Origin: an uncultured Flavobacteriales bacterium
GTDB taxonomy: Bacteria > Bacteroidota > Bacteroidia > Flavobacteriales > Crocinitomicaceae
Direction of reading: 5' to 3'
Assembly: GCA_946478775.1 (NCBI GenBank)
Contig: CAMLDR010000209.1
Coordinates: 1 to 6,766 of the forward strand
Length of the DNA: 6,766 nt
Positions 1 through 6,113 of the stretch are shown piece after piece. The notes below the pieces were generated by a model. That model had not been told where the DNA came from and ran no database searches. It saw only the letters and a program-made list of their open reading frames with translations. How positions within the stretch are numbered: the stretch's first letter is position 1; every line of letters begins with the position of its first letter. A program made the translations under genes and the position numbers.

Positions 1-31
1 CCTGGTGTTGAAATAATAATTTGCGCAGCAT
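1..31 (-). CDS. Start of a gene cut by the left edge, probably ABC permease
   Basis: An ATG on the minus strand (complement of cat at 29-31) opens a frame that stays open to the window edge and reads MLRKLLFQHQ. It begins 3 nt after the TGA stop of the ABC ATPase gene. The short basic N-terminus followed by hydrophobic residues fits the cytoplasmic start of a membrane protein. A permease directly after an ATPase is the usual ABC operon order. Only ten residues are visible, so the permease identity is inferred from position and not from a recognised domain. Confidence 0.5.
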   Translation of the reverse strand, partial: MLRKLLFQHQ

Positions 32-34
32 AAC

Positions 35-676
35 TCAGAGCTTTAATTCGTAATCGTAAGTGAAGCGGTTGTCATCATCCAAAGAGGTGAGAACAAATCC
101 TGCTTGCTGCCTGTTGCTTTCTGCGTCTATCATGGAAAGACAGCGTAAACTGTTCCGTTCGTCCAAATGGGAAAAAGGTTCGTCCAGAACAAGCCAGTTG
201 AAAGGTTGACAAAGCGAACGAACAATGGCTACACGCTGCTGCTGACCCATGGATAACAAACCACAGGGATCATTCCACTTGTGATCGATTTCCAATTCGG
301 CAAGCATAGCTTTGATTTCGGCTTCTGTTTTGAAATCCGTTAATTGGTTTTTGAGCAGCAGGTTTTCGGCAACACTTAACTTGTGGAAAAGCTGTAAATC
401 CTGGAAAACCGTTGAAATCCTGCGCTGACGAATCTCCACCCATTCATCTACTGAAAAGGTCTTTATATCCCGGTTGTCATACAGAATGGTTCCATCATAA
501 TCTTTCCGGATCCCGAATACGGTCATGGAGAAAGTAGATTTTCCTTTCCCGGAAGATGCATTCAGAAGGATTTTTTTGCCGGATTCAAGCTGTGCGCTGT
601 TTCCCCAAATGCTGTCAGGTCCATGGGATATGGATGAAAGCGGGAAGGGCATAACCTGATTAAATTGAATGTTCAT
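35..676 (-). CDS. Divergent ABC transporter ATP-binding protein
   Basis: This is a 213-residue single-domain ABC ATPase, expected to sit on the cytoplasmic face of the inner membrane and power a separate permease. In order it shows a P-loop at residues 40-48 (ASSGKGKST, with the first glycine of GxxGxGK[ST] replaced by Ala), a Q-loop glutamine at 92 in VFQD, a signature at 141-145 (LSMGQ in place of LSGGQ), a Walker B at 161-167 (WLVLDEP with the catalytic Glu at 166) and a D-loop SHLD at 169-172. The usual switch histidine after the last strand is absent: the segment reads VLTSLDDD, with Ser198 where THD is expected. Lys46, Asp165 and Glu166 are kept, so ATP binding and probably hydrolysis should persist. 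The start is ATG at 676, 52 nt after the miaA stop. The next gene begins 3 nt downstream and is probably the permease. The substrate cannot be told; a MacB/LolD-like role is possible but unproven. Confidence 0.88.
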   Translation of the reverse strand: MNIQFNQVMPFPLSSISHGPDSIWGNSAQLESGKKILLNASSGKGKSTFSMTVFGIRKDYDGTILYDNRDIKTFSVDEWVEIRQRRISTVFQDLQLFHKLSVAENLLLKNQLTDFKTEAEIKAMLAELEIDHKWNDPCGLLSMGQQQRVAIVRSLCQPFNWLVLDEPFSHLDERNSLRCLSMIDAESNRQQAGFVLTSLDDDNRFTYDYELKL

Positions 677-728
677 CTTCGTTAGTTTTCAAACTCATTT
701 TCAAATATCATTCCAAGATTGCAAGATA

Positions 729-1628
729 TTAACTTTGAACGATTTGTAGTATTTCCTTACACAATTCATTGGTCGGTTTTGCATCCAGCCAAATTGCATC
801 CGGATGTCTTTTGAACCAGGTTAACTGCCTTTTGGCATAATTGCGTGTATGCTGCTTGATCTTATCCATGCATGTTTCCAAATCCCAATTCCCGTCCAGG
901 TAATCGAAAACTTCTTTATAGCCAACCGTTTGCAGCGCTGTTAAGTTCCGGTATTGCGAAACACTTTTTACTTCTTCGATGAGCCCGTTTTGGATCATTA
1001 AGTCGACTCGTTGATTAATCCGGTCGTATAACATGGCTCGCGGATGATCGATCACAAAACGAATCACTTCAAACGGTCGTTTCGGAAGTTCGTTTTTTCT
1101 CCAGGAACTAAAAGGTATATTCGTTAAACGAATAACCTCCAAAGCCCGTAGAACGCGCATGGGATTTTGTTTGTCGACTTGCTCGTAGAATTCCGGATCT
1201 GTTTTTTTTAGTTCCTCCAATAAGGGTTCGATTCCTTTGTCATGGAGTTCTTTCGTAAGCAATTCCTGCATTGCCCGATCTGCCGGAATAGGATCCAGCC
1301 CGATGCACAAAGCATCAATAAACATTCCGGAGCCACCAACAAGTATTAGTTTCGGATAGTTTGCGAGTTCTCCCCGGATCAATTCCATGGCTTCCGTTTC
1401 GTAGCGGGAAGCACTCACGGGATCTGAAATAGCATGCGAATCAATGAAGTAATGCGGAATGCCGTCCAATTCGTCTAAACTGGGTTTAGCGGTACCGATG
1501 GATAACTCTTTATAGAATTGCCTGGAATCTGCAGAAAGTACAACGGTATTCAGGGCTTTTGCCAAAGCTACGGCAAGTGCCGTTTTTCCGCTGGCAGTTG
1601 GGCCTTCAATGACGATCAATTGTTGCAT
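729..1628 (-). CDS. miaA: tRNA dimethylallyltransferase MiaA
   Basis: MiaA transfers a dimethylallyl group from dimethylallyl diphosphate to N6 of A37 in tRNAs that read codons beginning with U, the first step towards ms2i6A. It acts in the cytoplasm. Numbered from the ATG, the protein has 299 residues, a normal length. It shows the P-loop GPTASGKT at 9-16, the SADSRQFY segment at about 33-39 with the family's conserved DSRQ, GGSGMF at 98-103, NPMRVLRALEV at about 155-165, TVGYKE at 234-239 and the C-terminal NYAKRQLTWFKR at 263-274. Together these are diagnostic. A TTG two codons upstream (at 1634) could extend it, but ATG at 1628 is the better start because the P-loop then lies at the usual distance from the N-terminus. 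It lies 26 nt after the stop of the MltF-like gene and upstream of the ABC ATPase gene. Confidence 0.97.
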   Translation of the reverse strand: MQQLIVIEGPTASGKTALAVALAKALNTVVLSADSRQFYKELSIGTAKPSLDELDGIPHYFIDSHAISDPVSASRYETEAMELIRGELANYPKLILVGGSGMFIDALCIGLDPIPADRAMQELLTKELHDKGIEPLLEELKKTDPEFYEQVDKQNPMRVLRALEVIRLTNIPFSSWRKNELPKRPFEVIRFVIDHPRAMLYDRINQRVDLMIQNGLIEEVKSVSQYRNLTALQTVGYKEVFDYLDGNWDLETCMDKIKQHTRNYAKRQLTWFKRHPDAIWLDAKPTNELCKEILQIVQS

Positions 1629-1631
1629 ACG

Positions 1632-1639
1632 CAAAGGTA
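1632..1639 (-). promoter_or_regulatory. Possible -7 box TACCTTTG before miaA
   Basis: The minus strand reads TACCTTTG, an exact match to the TAnnTTTG -7 consensus of Bacteroidetes promoters, ending 3 nt before the miaA ATG. A start just downstream would give an almost leaderless mRNA. I find no TTG at the expected 17-23 nt upstream; the nearest is only 8 nt away. The match may therefore be chance. Confidence 0.22.
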
Positions 1640-1654
1640 CGATTTGTCAATGAA

Positions 1655-3079
1655 TCAGCGCTTGACTAATGTTTTGTATGTTTCGTAGCGGGAAGTAATG
1701 CCGCGAACATAACGAATACAGATATTTCCTCTGAAAGCGCCACTTTTAACCACTTCGTCTGTGTAATAGGTATGTTTCCCCAGATTCATCACCATGGTTT
1801 CTACATTATCATCCCAAATGTGCGGATTCAGTCCTTTCTTTTCTGCCAGACGCTGTGCATCCAGGATATGTCCGGCACCGGCATTGTAGCTTGCAAGGAT
1901 AAACTTGTTGCGTTCTTCTTCGTCCTTAATTCCTGTCCAGAGTTTGGTGATCCGGCTTAAATATTTATAGCCTCCCTGGATTTGAACTTCCGGCGGAGAA
2001 GTAGGGTAGACACCGAATTTCGGACCTGTTCCCGGCATGAACTGCATTAACCCGTATGCGCCACCAAATGCGCGTGCATTCGGGTTGAACTTGCTTTCGT
2101 GGTAAATCAGGGCTGCAACCAAACGCCAGTCAATATTGTGTTTTACTCCTTCTGCTTTCAAAATGGCATCAAAGGGAGATATATTCCCTCTTCGGGACTT
2201 GAAATTGCTTTCTCCGCCCAATGAGCTGTTGATCTGTTCGAAGTATTTGCGCTTGATGTAAGAGAATGCCTCGCGATTCATGAATTTGGATAACCAGATA
2301 TTGAGTCGTTTTTGCAGGATAGGTGATTTTTTATTGAGTCCGAATGCAATATTCTGTTTAAATGAGATGGGAAGACTGACGTCGAGATTGTCGTAAAAAC
2401 GTTCATTGATATCTGCTACGTTCTTCTCTGCAACGGTGTAATCGATTACTCCGGTAGAAACCTGTTCGATCAATTCCTCCACACCTTCCTGTGCCTGAGT
2501 GGGGCGGATCATGATCGTATCACCGATCTCGTCCTGCAAATGGATCAAGCGCGTATAATAACTGGAACGCTCCCAAACTACGACTTTCTTGCTTCCCAAT
2601 TGGATTGGATCTGTAATAAAAGTGACTTTTTGATCTTTCGTTTCCGGAGTTAATTTTCGTTGAATGAGTACCTGGTTGGTTTGAAGGAAAGGAGTAGAGA
2701 AGTTGATCTCGGACCTTCTTTCACGGGTAACGGTATAATTGCAGGCTGCAATGTCGCCTTCTCCGCGATTCAGCATATCGTTGATCTCATCCAGGTTGTT
2801 CACTATTTTTACTTCCAGACTTACTCCCAATTCTTCTGCAAATTCTTTCAGGATCTCGTATTCGAAACCCATTTTTTTGCCTTTGTAAATAAAGAAGGAT
2901 GTGGAACTGTTTTCTGCCAGGACAACCAGGCTTCCGCGTTTGTAAATCCCGGGTAAATCGAAGTTGTGTGTATCCAGCGGCTTCTTTCTTGAATCTATTT
3001 TTTCCGACGAACAGGACGCCGTAATCAGGCATCCGATTAGAAAGAAAAGACAGAAAATTCCCGGTTTGGTATGCGGCAT
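1655..3079 (-). CDS. MltF-like lytic transglycosylase lipoprotein with SBP_bac_3 domain
   Basis: This is a two-domain envelope protein of 474 residues from the ATG at 3079. An N-terminal hydrophobic signal is followed by a lipobox-like ITASC with the putative lipidated Cys at residue 23, so periplasmic anchoring as a lipoprotein is expected. Residues of about 45-283 resemble a family 3 solute-binding domain (GFEYEILKEFAEELG, then GDIAACNYTVTRER). Residues of about 302-440 form an SLT transglycosylase domain: ALIYHESKFNP carries the catalytic Glu at 328, followed by AYGLMQFMPGTG at about 341-352 and LASYNAGAGHI at about 395-405. This order is that of MltF, which cleaves the MurNAc-GlcNAc bond to give 1,6-anhydro ends; the solute-binding module is a regulatory or ligand-sensing domain in that family. 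A TTG start at 3100 would add seven residues, but the ATG gives a cleaner signal peptide. The gene begins 37 nt after the AcpH-family stop. Confidence 0.93.
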   Translation of the reverse strand: MPHTKPGIFCLFFLIGCLITASCSSEKIDSRKKPLDTHNFDLPGIYKRGSLVVLAENSSTSFFIYKGKKMGFEYEILKEFAEELGVSLEVKIVNNLDEINDMLNRGEGDIAACNYTVTRERRSEINFSTPFLQTNQVLIQRKLTPETKDQKVTFITDPIQLGSKKVVVWERSSYYTRLIHLQDEIGDTIMIRPTQAQEGVEELIEQVSTGVIDYTVAEKNVADINERFYDNLDVSLPISFKQNIAFGLNKKSPILQKRLNIWLSKFMNREAFSYIKRKYFEQINSSLGGESNFKSRRGNISPFDAILKAEGVKHNIDWRLVAALIYHESKFNPNARAFGGAYGLMQFMPGTGPKFGVYPTSPPEVQIQGGYKYLSRITKLWTGIKDEEERNKFILASYNAGAGHILDAQRLAEKKGLNPHIWDDNVETMVMNLGKHTYYTDEVVKSGAFRGNICIRYVRGITSRYETYKTLVKR

Positions 3080-3085
3080 AATGAT

Positions 3086-3093
3086 CAAACTTA
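3086..3093 (-). promoter_or_regulatory. Possible -7 box TAAGTTTG before the MltF-like gene
   Basis: The minus strand reads TAAGTTTG, matching TAnnTTTG, and ends 6 nt before the ATG at 3079. The nearest TTTG upstream (3108-3111) leaves a spacer of only 14 nt, shorter than the usual 17-23. It is a weak candidate for an internal promoter in the operon. Confidence 0.22.
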
Positions 3094-3116
3094 CGAACAA
3101 ATTACGACAAAAAAGA

Positions 3117-3692
3117 CTAAATACGGACCATTAAATATTCATTTGCATCTCGCATATATTCATGGAAGCAACTAGTAATTTCGTTCTCAAAGTGCTGAAA
3201 CACTGTATGTCCGCTCGTTAGCGCGTTCTCAAATGAAAGTTTTCTGCTGACTCCCTGGCACATTCTGTAGAGTCCTTCTGGGGTATGATAATAACTGATC
3301 CAGTTCCGTTCAATCAATAAATTCACAAAGTGCTTGAAATCATCCGGATAAGGTTCATTTCTTAAATCAATGTTAGAATAAAAATCTTGCAGATAGTCTT
3401 GAAGGTTGGTCGAATGATACTGTTCCCAGTTCCTTGCTAATAGATGATCGAAGTAAATATCAATGGCAATTGGAGCAACTTTGGGCAGCTGCGGACGGAT
3501 TTTATGGATCAATTCAAGGACTTTAAAATGATGATCGATATAATCATCGATCTTGCGGTGTAGCAACACACCTTTTTGAATATACTCCGGGTATTCCAGG
3601 TATTTCTTTCCCTTTACAAAATCACCGAATAAGTTGGCTACTGCCAATTGCGGATCGTTGTTGGAAAAGTAGATGTGCCCGAGGTAATTCAT
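3117..3692 (-). CDS. acpH: Acyl carrier protein phosphodiesterase, AcpH family (DUF479)
   Basis: AcpH removes the 4'-phosphopantetheine group from holo-acyl carrier protein, giving apo-ACP. It is a cytoplasmic, HD-like metal enzyme. From the ATG at 3692 the protein has 191 residues, close to the usual length of about 190. The start MNYLGHIYFS is typical of the family. Recognisable motifs are NLFGDFVKG at 20-28, LLHRKIDDYID at 43-53 and IDIYFDHLLARNW at 77-89, which carry the conserved His and Asp residues expected to bind metal. A GTG start at 3731 would add 13 residues and overlap the small gene upstream, so the ATG is preferred. The ATG lies 13 nt after the stop of that small gene. The symbol follows family similarity; some family members may not act on ACP. 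Confidence 0.88.
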   Translation of the reverse strand: MNYLGHIYFSNNDPQLAVANLFGDFVKGKKYLEYPEYIQKGVLLHRKIDDYIDHHFKVLELIHKIRPQLPKVAPIAIDIYFDHLLARNWEQYHSTNLQDYLQDFYSNIDLRNEPYPDDFKHFVNLLIERNWISYYHTPEGLYRMCQGVSRKLSFENALTSGHTVFQHFENEITSCFHEYMRDANEYLMVRI

Positions 3693-3705
3693 ACTGTTAA
3701 GATAA

Positions 3706-3890
3706 TCAATTATTAATCCGGAAATTATCACGCATTGAATTGTTGGCCAGGTTCAGATATTTTCTTTCCAATTCGATTAAGTAGGGATCACTGATTTTTT
3801 TGATGTTATAATAGAAACGCGCGAAGTGAATCGCAGTTATTAGCAGACTCGCCAGGATTGGAACGACCAAGTCGTTAGTTTTTTTCTCAT
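3706..3890 (-). pseudogene. Small membrane protein gene, apparently frameshifted at an A7 run
   Basis: The minus strand between the 107-residue gene and the AcpH-family gene has a coding look. From ATG at 3890 it reads MRKK and then leaves frame, stopping after 16 codons. A different frame runs open to TGA at 3706-3708 and encodes LVVPILASLLITAIHFARFY (residues 8-27 of the reconstruction), then a charged tail ending in NFRINN. Adding one A to the seven-A run at 3878-3884 joins the two parts into a 61-residue protein with one membrane helix and a basic, partly helical tail. The ATG would then sit 8 nt after the upstream stop, and the TGA lies 13 nt before the AcpH-family ATG, as expected in an operon. 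Without the frameshift, a TTG at 3870 could give 54 residues. I recognise no family. The cause may be sequencing error, a recent mutation or slippage. Confidence 0.55.
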
Positions 3891-3898
3891 ATCAATAA

Positions 3899-4222
3899 TT
3901 AGCCCGGCCACCGTTGTTCTCCATAATAAAGTAGGTAAATCAGTACACAAATTGCCCAGATTTTCACAGGGAAACAGAAGATATAAACGATGATTGCTGC
4001 TAGTTTGTATCGGCGCCGATTTACATTATGAGATGCAGCTTTTCTAAACAGATCCCTTGAAACGAAAAATGGAAGCAGGGAAGTTACACAACTTGCCAAA
4101 CCAATTCCCAAAACGATGCTTCCAATAATCTTGGGCCCTGTGCCGTATATCAGCTGTATTGGTACCAAAACAAGAACGATGGTTATCACGAACAGGTAAA
4201 TAATCAATGCATTTTTTTTCAT
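3899..4222 (-). CDS. Hypothetical three-helix membrane protein
   Basis: This encodes a 107-residue protein of unknown function that I cannot assign to a family. It has three hydrophobic segments at about 5-26, 30-53 and 73-99. A basic cytoplasmic-type loop (SRDLFRKAASHNVNRRRYK, residues 55-73) lies between helices two and three, which by the positive-inside rule places the N-terminus outside and the C-terminus outside, although the two N-terminal lysines argue otherwise. The ATG at 4222 lies 3 nt after the stop of the GNAT gene upstream, so translation is probably coupled. Another small membrane-protein frame follows 8 nt downstream. No catalytic motif is visible. Confidence 0.75.
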   Translation of the reverse strand: MKKNALIIYLFVITIVLVLVPIQLIYGTGPKIIGSIVLGIGLASCVTSLLPFFVSRDLFRKAASHNVNRRRYKLAAIIVYIFCFPVKIWAICVLIYLLYYGEQRWPG

Positions 4223-4225
4223 TTT

Positions 4226-4747
4226 TTAATTCTCCTTTTTGATCTCATAAATAAAATTCAATTTCGGAATCTCTCCAAAATAAGCAACTTCTTCTTCGCC
4301 GATCTTTTCTGCTCCAATGCGACTAATAGCTATTTGGGAACGCAGGTTGGTTGCTCCAACATGGAACTGTACTTTCGGTACGAATTGAAAGATATAATCC
4401 AGCATCAGTTTCTTAACCTGAGGGTTGATTCCTTTTCCCCAGCAGGAAGTAGCGTAAAAGGTATAGCCGATTAGTATGAAGTTTTCTTCTTCTTTGTAAT
4501 CGTAATAACGTGTGCAGCCTATCGTTTTTCCGGTGGACTTGTCTACTATTTTGAAAGCTCCTTTGCTTTGCATGGCTCCGTTGAAGAAATTTTGAAAGAC
4601 TTCTCGTTTCCAGCGGTCTTTATTCGGGTGCTGTTCCCAAACCTTCGGATCGGAAGCTACGGCATACAATTCCTCAAAATCACTTTCCTGAAGCGGGTAG
4701 AGGATGATTTGTTCGTTTTCTAAGATGGGTTGGATGTTGAAGTTCAT
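4226..4747 (-). CDS. GNAT N-acetyltransferase, RimJ/RimL-like (Acetyltransf_3)
   Basis: This is a 173-residue GNAT-fold acetyltransferase expected to move an acetyl group from acetyl-CoA to an amine. The N-terminal IILYPLQESDFEELYAVASD (residues 14-33) is typical of the RimJ/RimL-like group. The acetyl-CoA pyrophosphate loop is at 101-108 (SCWGKGIN), preceded by the beta-4 strand with IGYTF at 93-97. The later segment at about 134-150 (NLRSQIAISRIGAEKIG) matches the conserved N-x-x-S-x-x-x-x-x-x-x-G-F/A region. Members of this group acetylate ribosomal protein N-termini, but many act on small molecules or unknown targets, so the substrate is open. The ATG directly follows the stop of the other GNAT gene (TAA then ATG with no spacer). 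The 107-residue membrane protein starts 3 nt after its stop. Confidence 0.88.
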   Translation of the reverse strand: MNFNIQPILENEQIILYPLQESDFEELYAVASDPKVWEQHPNKDRWKREVFQNFFNGAMQSKGAFKIVDKSTGKTIGCTRYYDYKEEENFILIGYTFYATSCWGKGINPQVKKLMLDYIFQFVPKVQFHVGATNLRSQIAISRIGAEKIGEEEVAYFGEIPKLNFIYEIKKEN

Positions 4748-5371
4748 TTAGTTGATCGTTTTTCGATGGAATTCGTCCAAAAATGAGTTAGAATCAAAAT
4801 TCTCGATGAATCCGGATTCTTCCCCTTTTGTCAATTTATTGATCAATTCAGACTTTTTAGATTCCTTGTTTCTCAGCAATACTTTCTCAAACCCTTTCCG
4901 TGCCGATCCGCGGAAAAACACTTCTCCGCAATAAGTATAGCCCAATTTCTCCAAAATCTTCAGCATGGGAACATTGTCAAAGTTGGTGTCGACTTTAATG
5001 CTGTAAACGTCTGCATCCAATGCAATGTCTTCGATCAGTTTGAACAACTGCGTGGCGACTCCTTTTCCGGTAACCTCATTGGATGTAGCAACGCGGTGAA
5101 CGACCAAGTATTCCTCATTCGTCAGCCAGTTACCAACAATATCGGTGTAAGCAGGTTCCACGTCAAAAATAATGGCCGCATAAGCGATGATCTGATCGTT
5201 CGCTGCAAGTACATAGGCGGAATCGTTTGCCAAATCGTTGTGAATGCTTTGTTCGTTCGGATAACCGTCCTGCCACTGCGCACTGCCGTCTTGTTTTCTC
5301 CGTTCAATAGCTTGCTGGAGGATTTTCCAGATGGCAGGAATTTCGGAAAGAGTTGCTTTTCTTAGGTTCAT
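4748..5371 (-). CDS. GNAT N-acetyltransferase with ParD-like C-terminal tail
   Basis: The protein has 207 residues. Residues 1 to about 166 form a complete GNAT domain: MNLRKATLSEIPAIWKILQQ at the start, QWQDGYPN at 32-39, VHRVATSNEVTGKGVATQLF at 91-110 with the acetyl-CoA loop TGKGVA, and DTNFDNVPMLKILEKLGY at 128-145. As I recall close relatives, they end near the FEKVL at 161-165. Here about 40 further residues follow (168-207): a helical KESKKSELINKLTKGEESGF and then IENFDSNSFLDEFHRK. This tail resembles the C-terminal half of ParD-family antitoxins (pattern GE-x-SG-x-x-x-x-FD-x-x-x-x-L). The ribbon-helix-helix half is absent and no ParE gene is nearby. The start is ATG at 5371, 20 nt after the FRG gene stop. 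The acetyl acceptor is unknown. The GNAT call is firm; the tail assignment is by eye. Confidence 0.9.
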   Translation of the reverse strand: MNLRKATLSEIPAIWKILQQAIERRKQDGSAQWQDGYPNEQSIHNDLANDSAYVLAANDQIIAYAAIIFDVEPAYTDIVGNWLTNEEYLVVHRVATSNEVTGKGVATQLFKLIEDIALDADVYSIKVDTNFDNVPMLKILEKLGYTYCGEVFFRGSARKGFEKVLLRNKESKKSELINKLTKGEESGFIENFDSNSFLDEFHRKTIN

Positions 5372-5391
5372 TTAAATAACACGGTTGAATA

Positions 5392-6099
5392 TTATTTTTC
5401 AACTAAATATTTCCAATTTAAGTGAAGGCTTAAACCATTCACATCTGGGAAAACTGTTCGGCTATTTACGCCAAACATAGATAGTTTTATAAGTAATTTT
5501 TTCTTTAACTCCTTTGGAATCTCAATTTCTTTTAGGCTTCTCTTGATTAATTTGTTATTCTCTAGCGTTACAAATTTACCTGCGGACTTAGAATAGGGAT
5601 GTGCTGTGAACCATCCCGATTGTGCAATAATCCGCTCATTATTTAGAGTTGGTCTCAAGATCTTGGTAATTCCGCTTTCAAAAGGTGATAGGCTTTTTGA
5701 AAGCTCAACTTGCATATCACTGTTGCAAGAAAGTATATATAGGTAAGAAGAATTGTTTATTAAATATTGATCTTGACATGCAAACCAAAGTGCAATTAAA
5801 GGGTTACTAGTCCAGTCTAATAATCTTGTTTTAAGCCCAAAATGTTGAGCATATACTAGCCATTCCCAATCCGAAGCAAAACTTCTGGTAATCAATAGCG
5901 GAGATCTTCTTTTGAAATCTTCGAGCATCTTGAATTCAATTTGAGTAGTATCAATATTTTGGTTTTCTCTACATATGGATGGTAATAATGGCTTGTTATT
6001 AGATTGCCCTCTAAAAAGGTTTATTTCATAACCAAGTAATTCGATTTCCTCGATATGATTCAAAAAGTCTTCGAATGAATTTATTTTAGATTTTTTCAC
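5392..6099 (-). CDS. FRG-domain protein
   Basis: This 235-residue protein carries the FRG domain. Visible marks are LFRGQS at 28-33, ASDWEWLVYAQHFGLKTRLL at 75-94 leading into DWTSNPLIALWFA at 95-107, RIIAQSGWFTAHP at 156-168 and FGVNSRTVFPDVNGLSLHL at 209-227. The domain is widespread in bacteria and phages and is often found in accessory and defence-type loci, but I know of no settled activity for it. No signal peptide or membrane segment is seen, so it is probably cytoplasmic. Base use differs from its neighbours: 20 of 60 bases are G or C in both 5401-5460 and 5761-5820, against 31 of 60 in 5041-5100 and 25 of 60 in 6241-6300, which suggests acquisition. The frame begins with GTG at 6099; an ATG four bases upstream is out of frame. 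It lies 14 nt after the peptidase stop and 20 nt before the GNAT gene. Confidence 0.88.
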   Translation of the reverse strand: MKKSKINSFEDFLNHIEEIELLGYEINLFRGQSNNKPLLPSICRENQNIDTTQIEFKMLEDFKRRSPLLITRSFASDWEWLVYAQHFGLKTRLLDWTSNPLIALWFACQDQYLINNSSYLYILSCNSDMQVELSKSLSPFESGITKILRPTLNNERIIAQSGWFTAHPYSKSAGKFVTLENNKLIKRSLKEIEIPKELKKKLLIKLSMFGVNSRTVFPDVNGLSLHLNWKYLVEK

Positions 6100-6113
6100 T
6101 CATCTTTTTTTTG

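Noticed and set aside
660..698. Short upstream frame (12 codons, ATG at 698) overlapping the start of the ABC ATPase gene
   Set aside because: It is very short, out of frame with the gene and has no sign of coding selection, so chance is the better explanation.
704..730. Inverted repeat AATATC / GATATT between miaA and the ABC ATPase gene, as a possible terminator
   Set aside because: The stem is only six A/T-rich pairs with a 15-nt loop, overlaps the miaA stop and has no clear U tract.
2660..2956. Plus-strand open frame of 98 codons inside the MltF-like gene, and similar frames at 1772-1960, 4752-4934 and 5096-5365
   Set aside because: Each lies wholly within a well-supported minus-strand gene and shows no recognisable motif, so these are shadow frames.
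2787..3032. Minus-strand frame of 81 codons in another phase of the MltF-like gene, and one at 5122-5307 in the tailed GNAT gene
   Set aside because: They overlap clear domain-coding sequence in a different phase and have low-complexity, unfamiliar composition.
3693..3731. GTG-started N-terminal extension of the AcpH-family protein
   Set aside because: The family begins with MNYLGH, and the extension overlaps the small gene upstream, so the ATG at 3692 is the better start.
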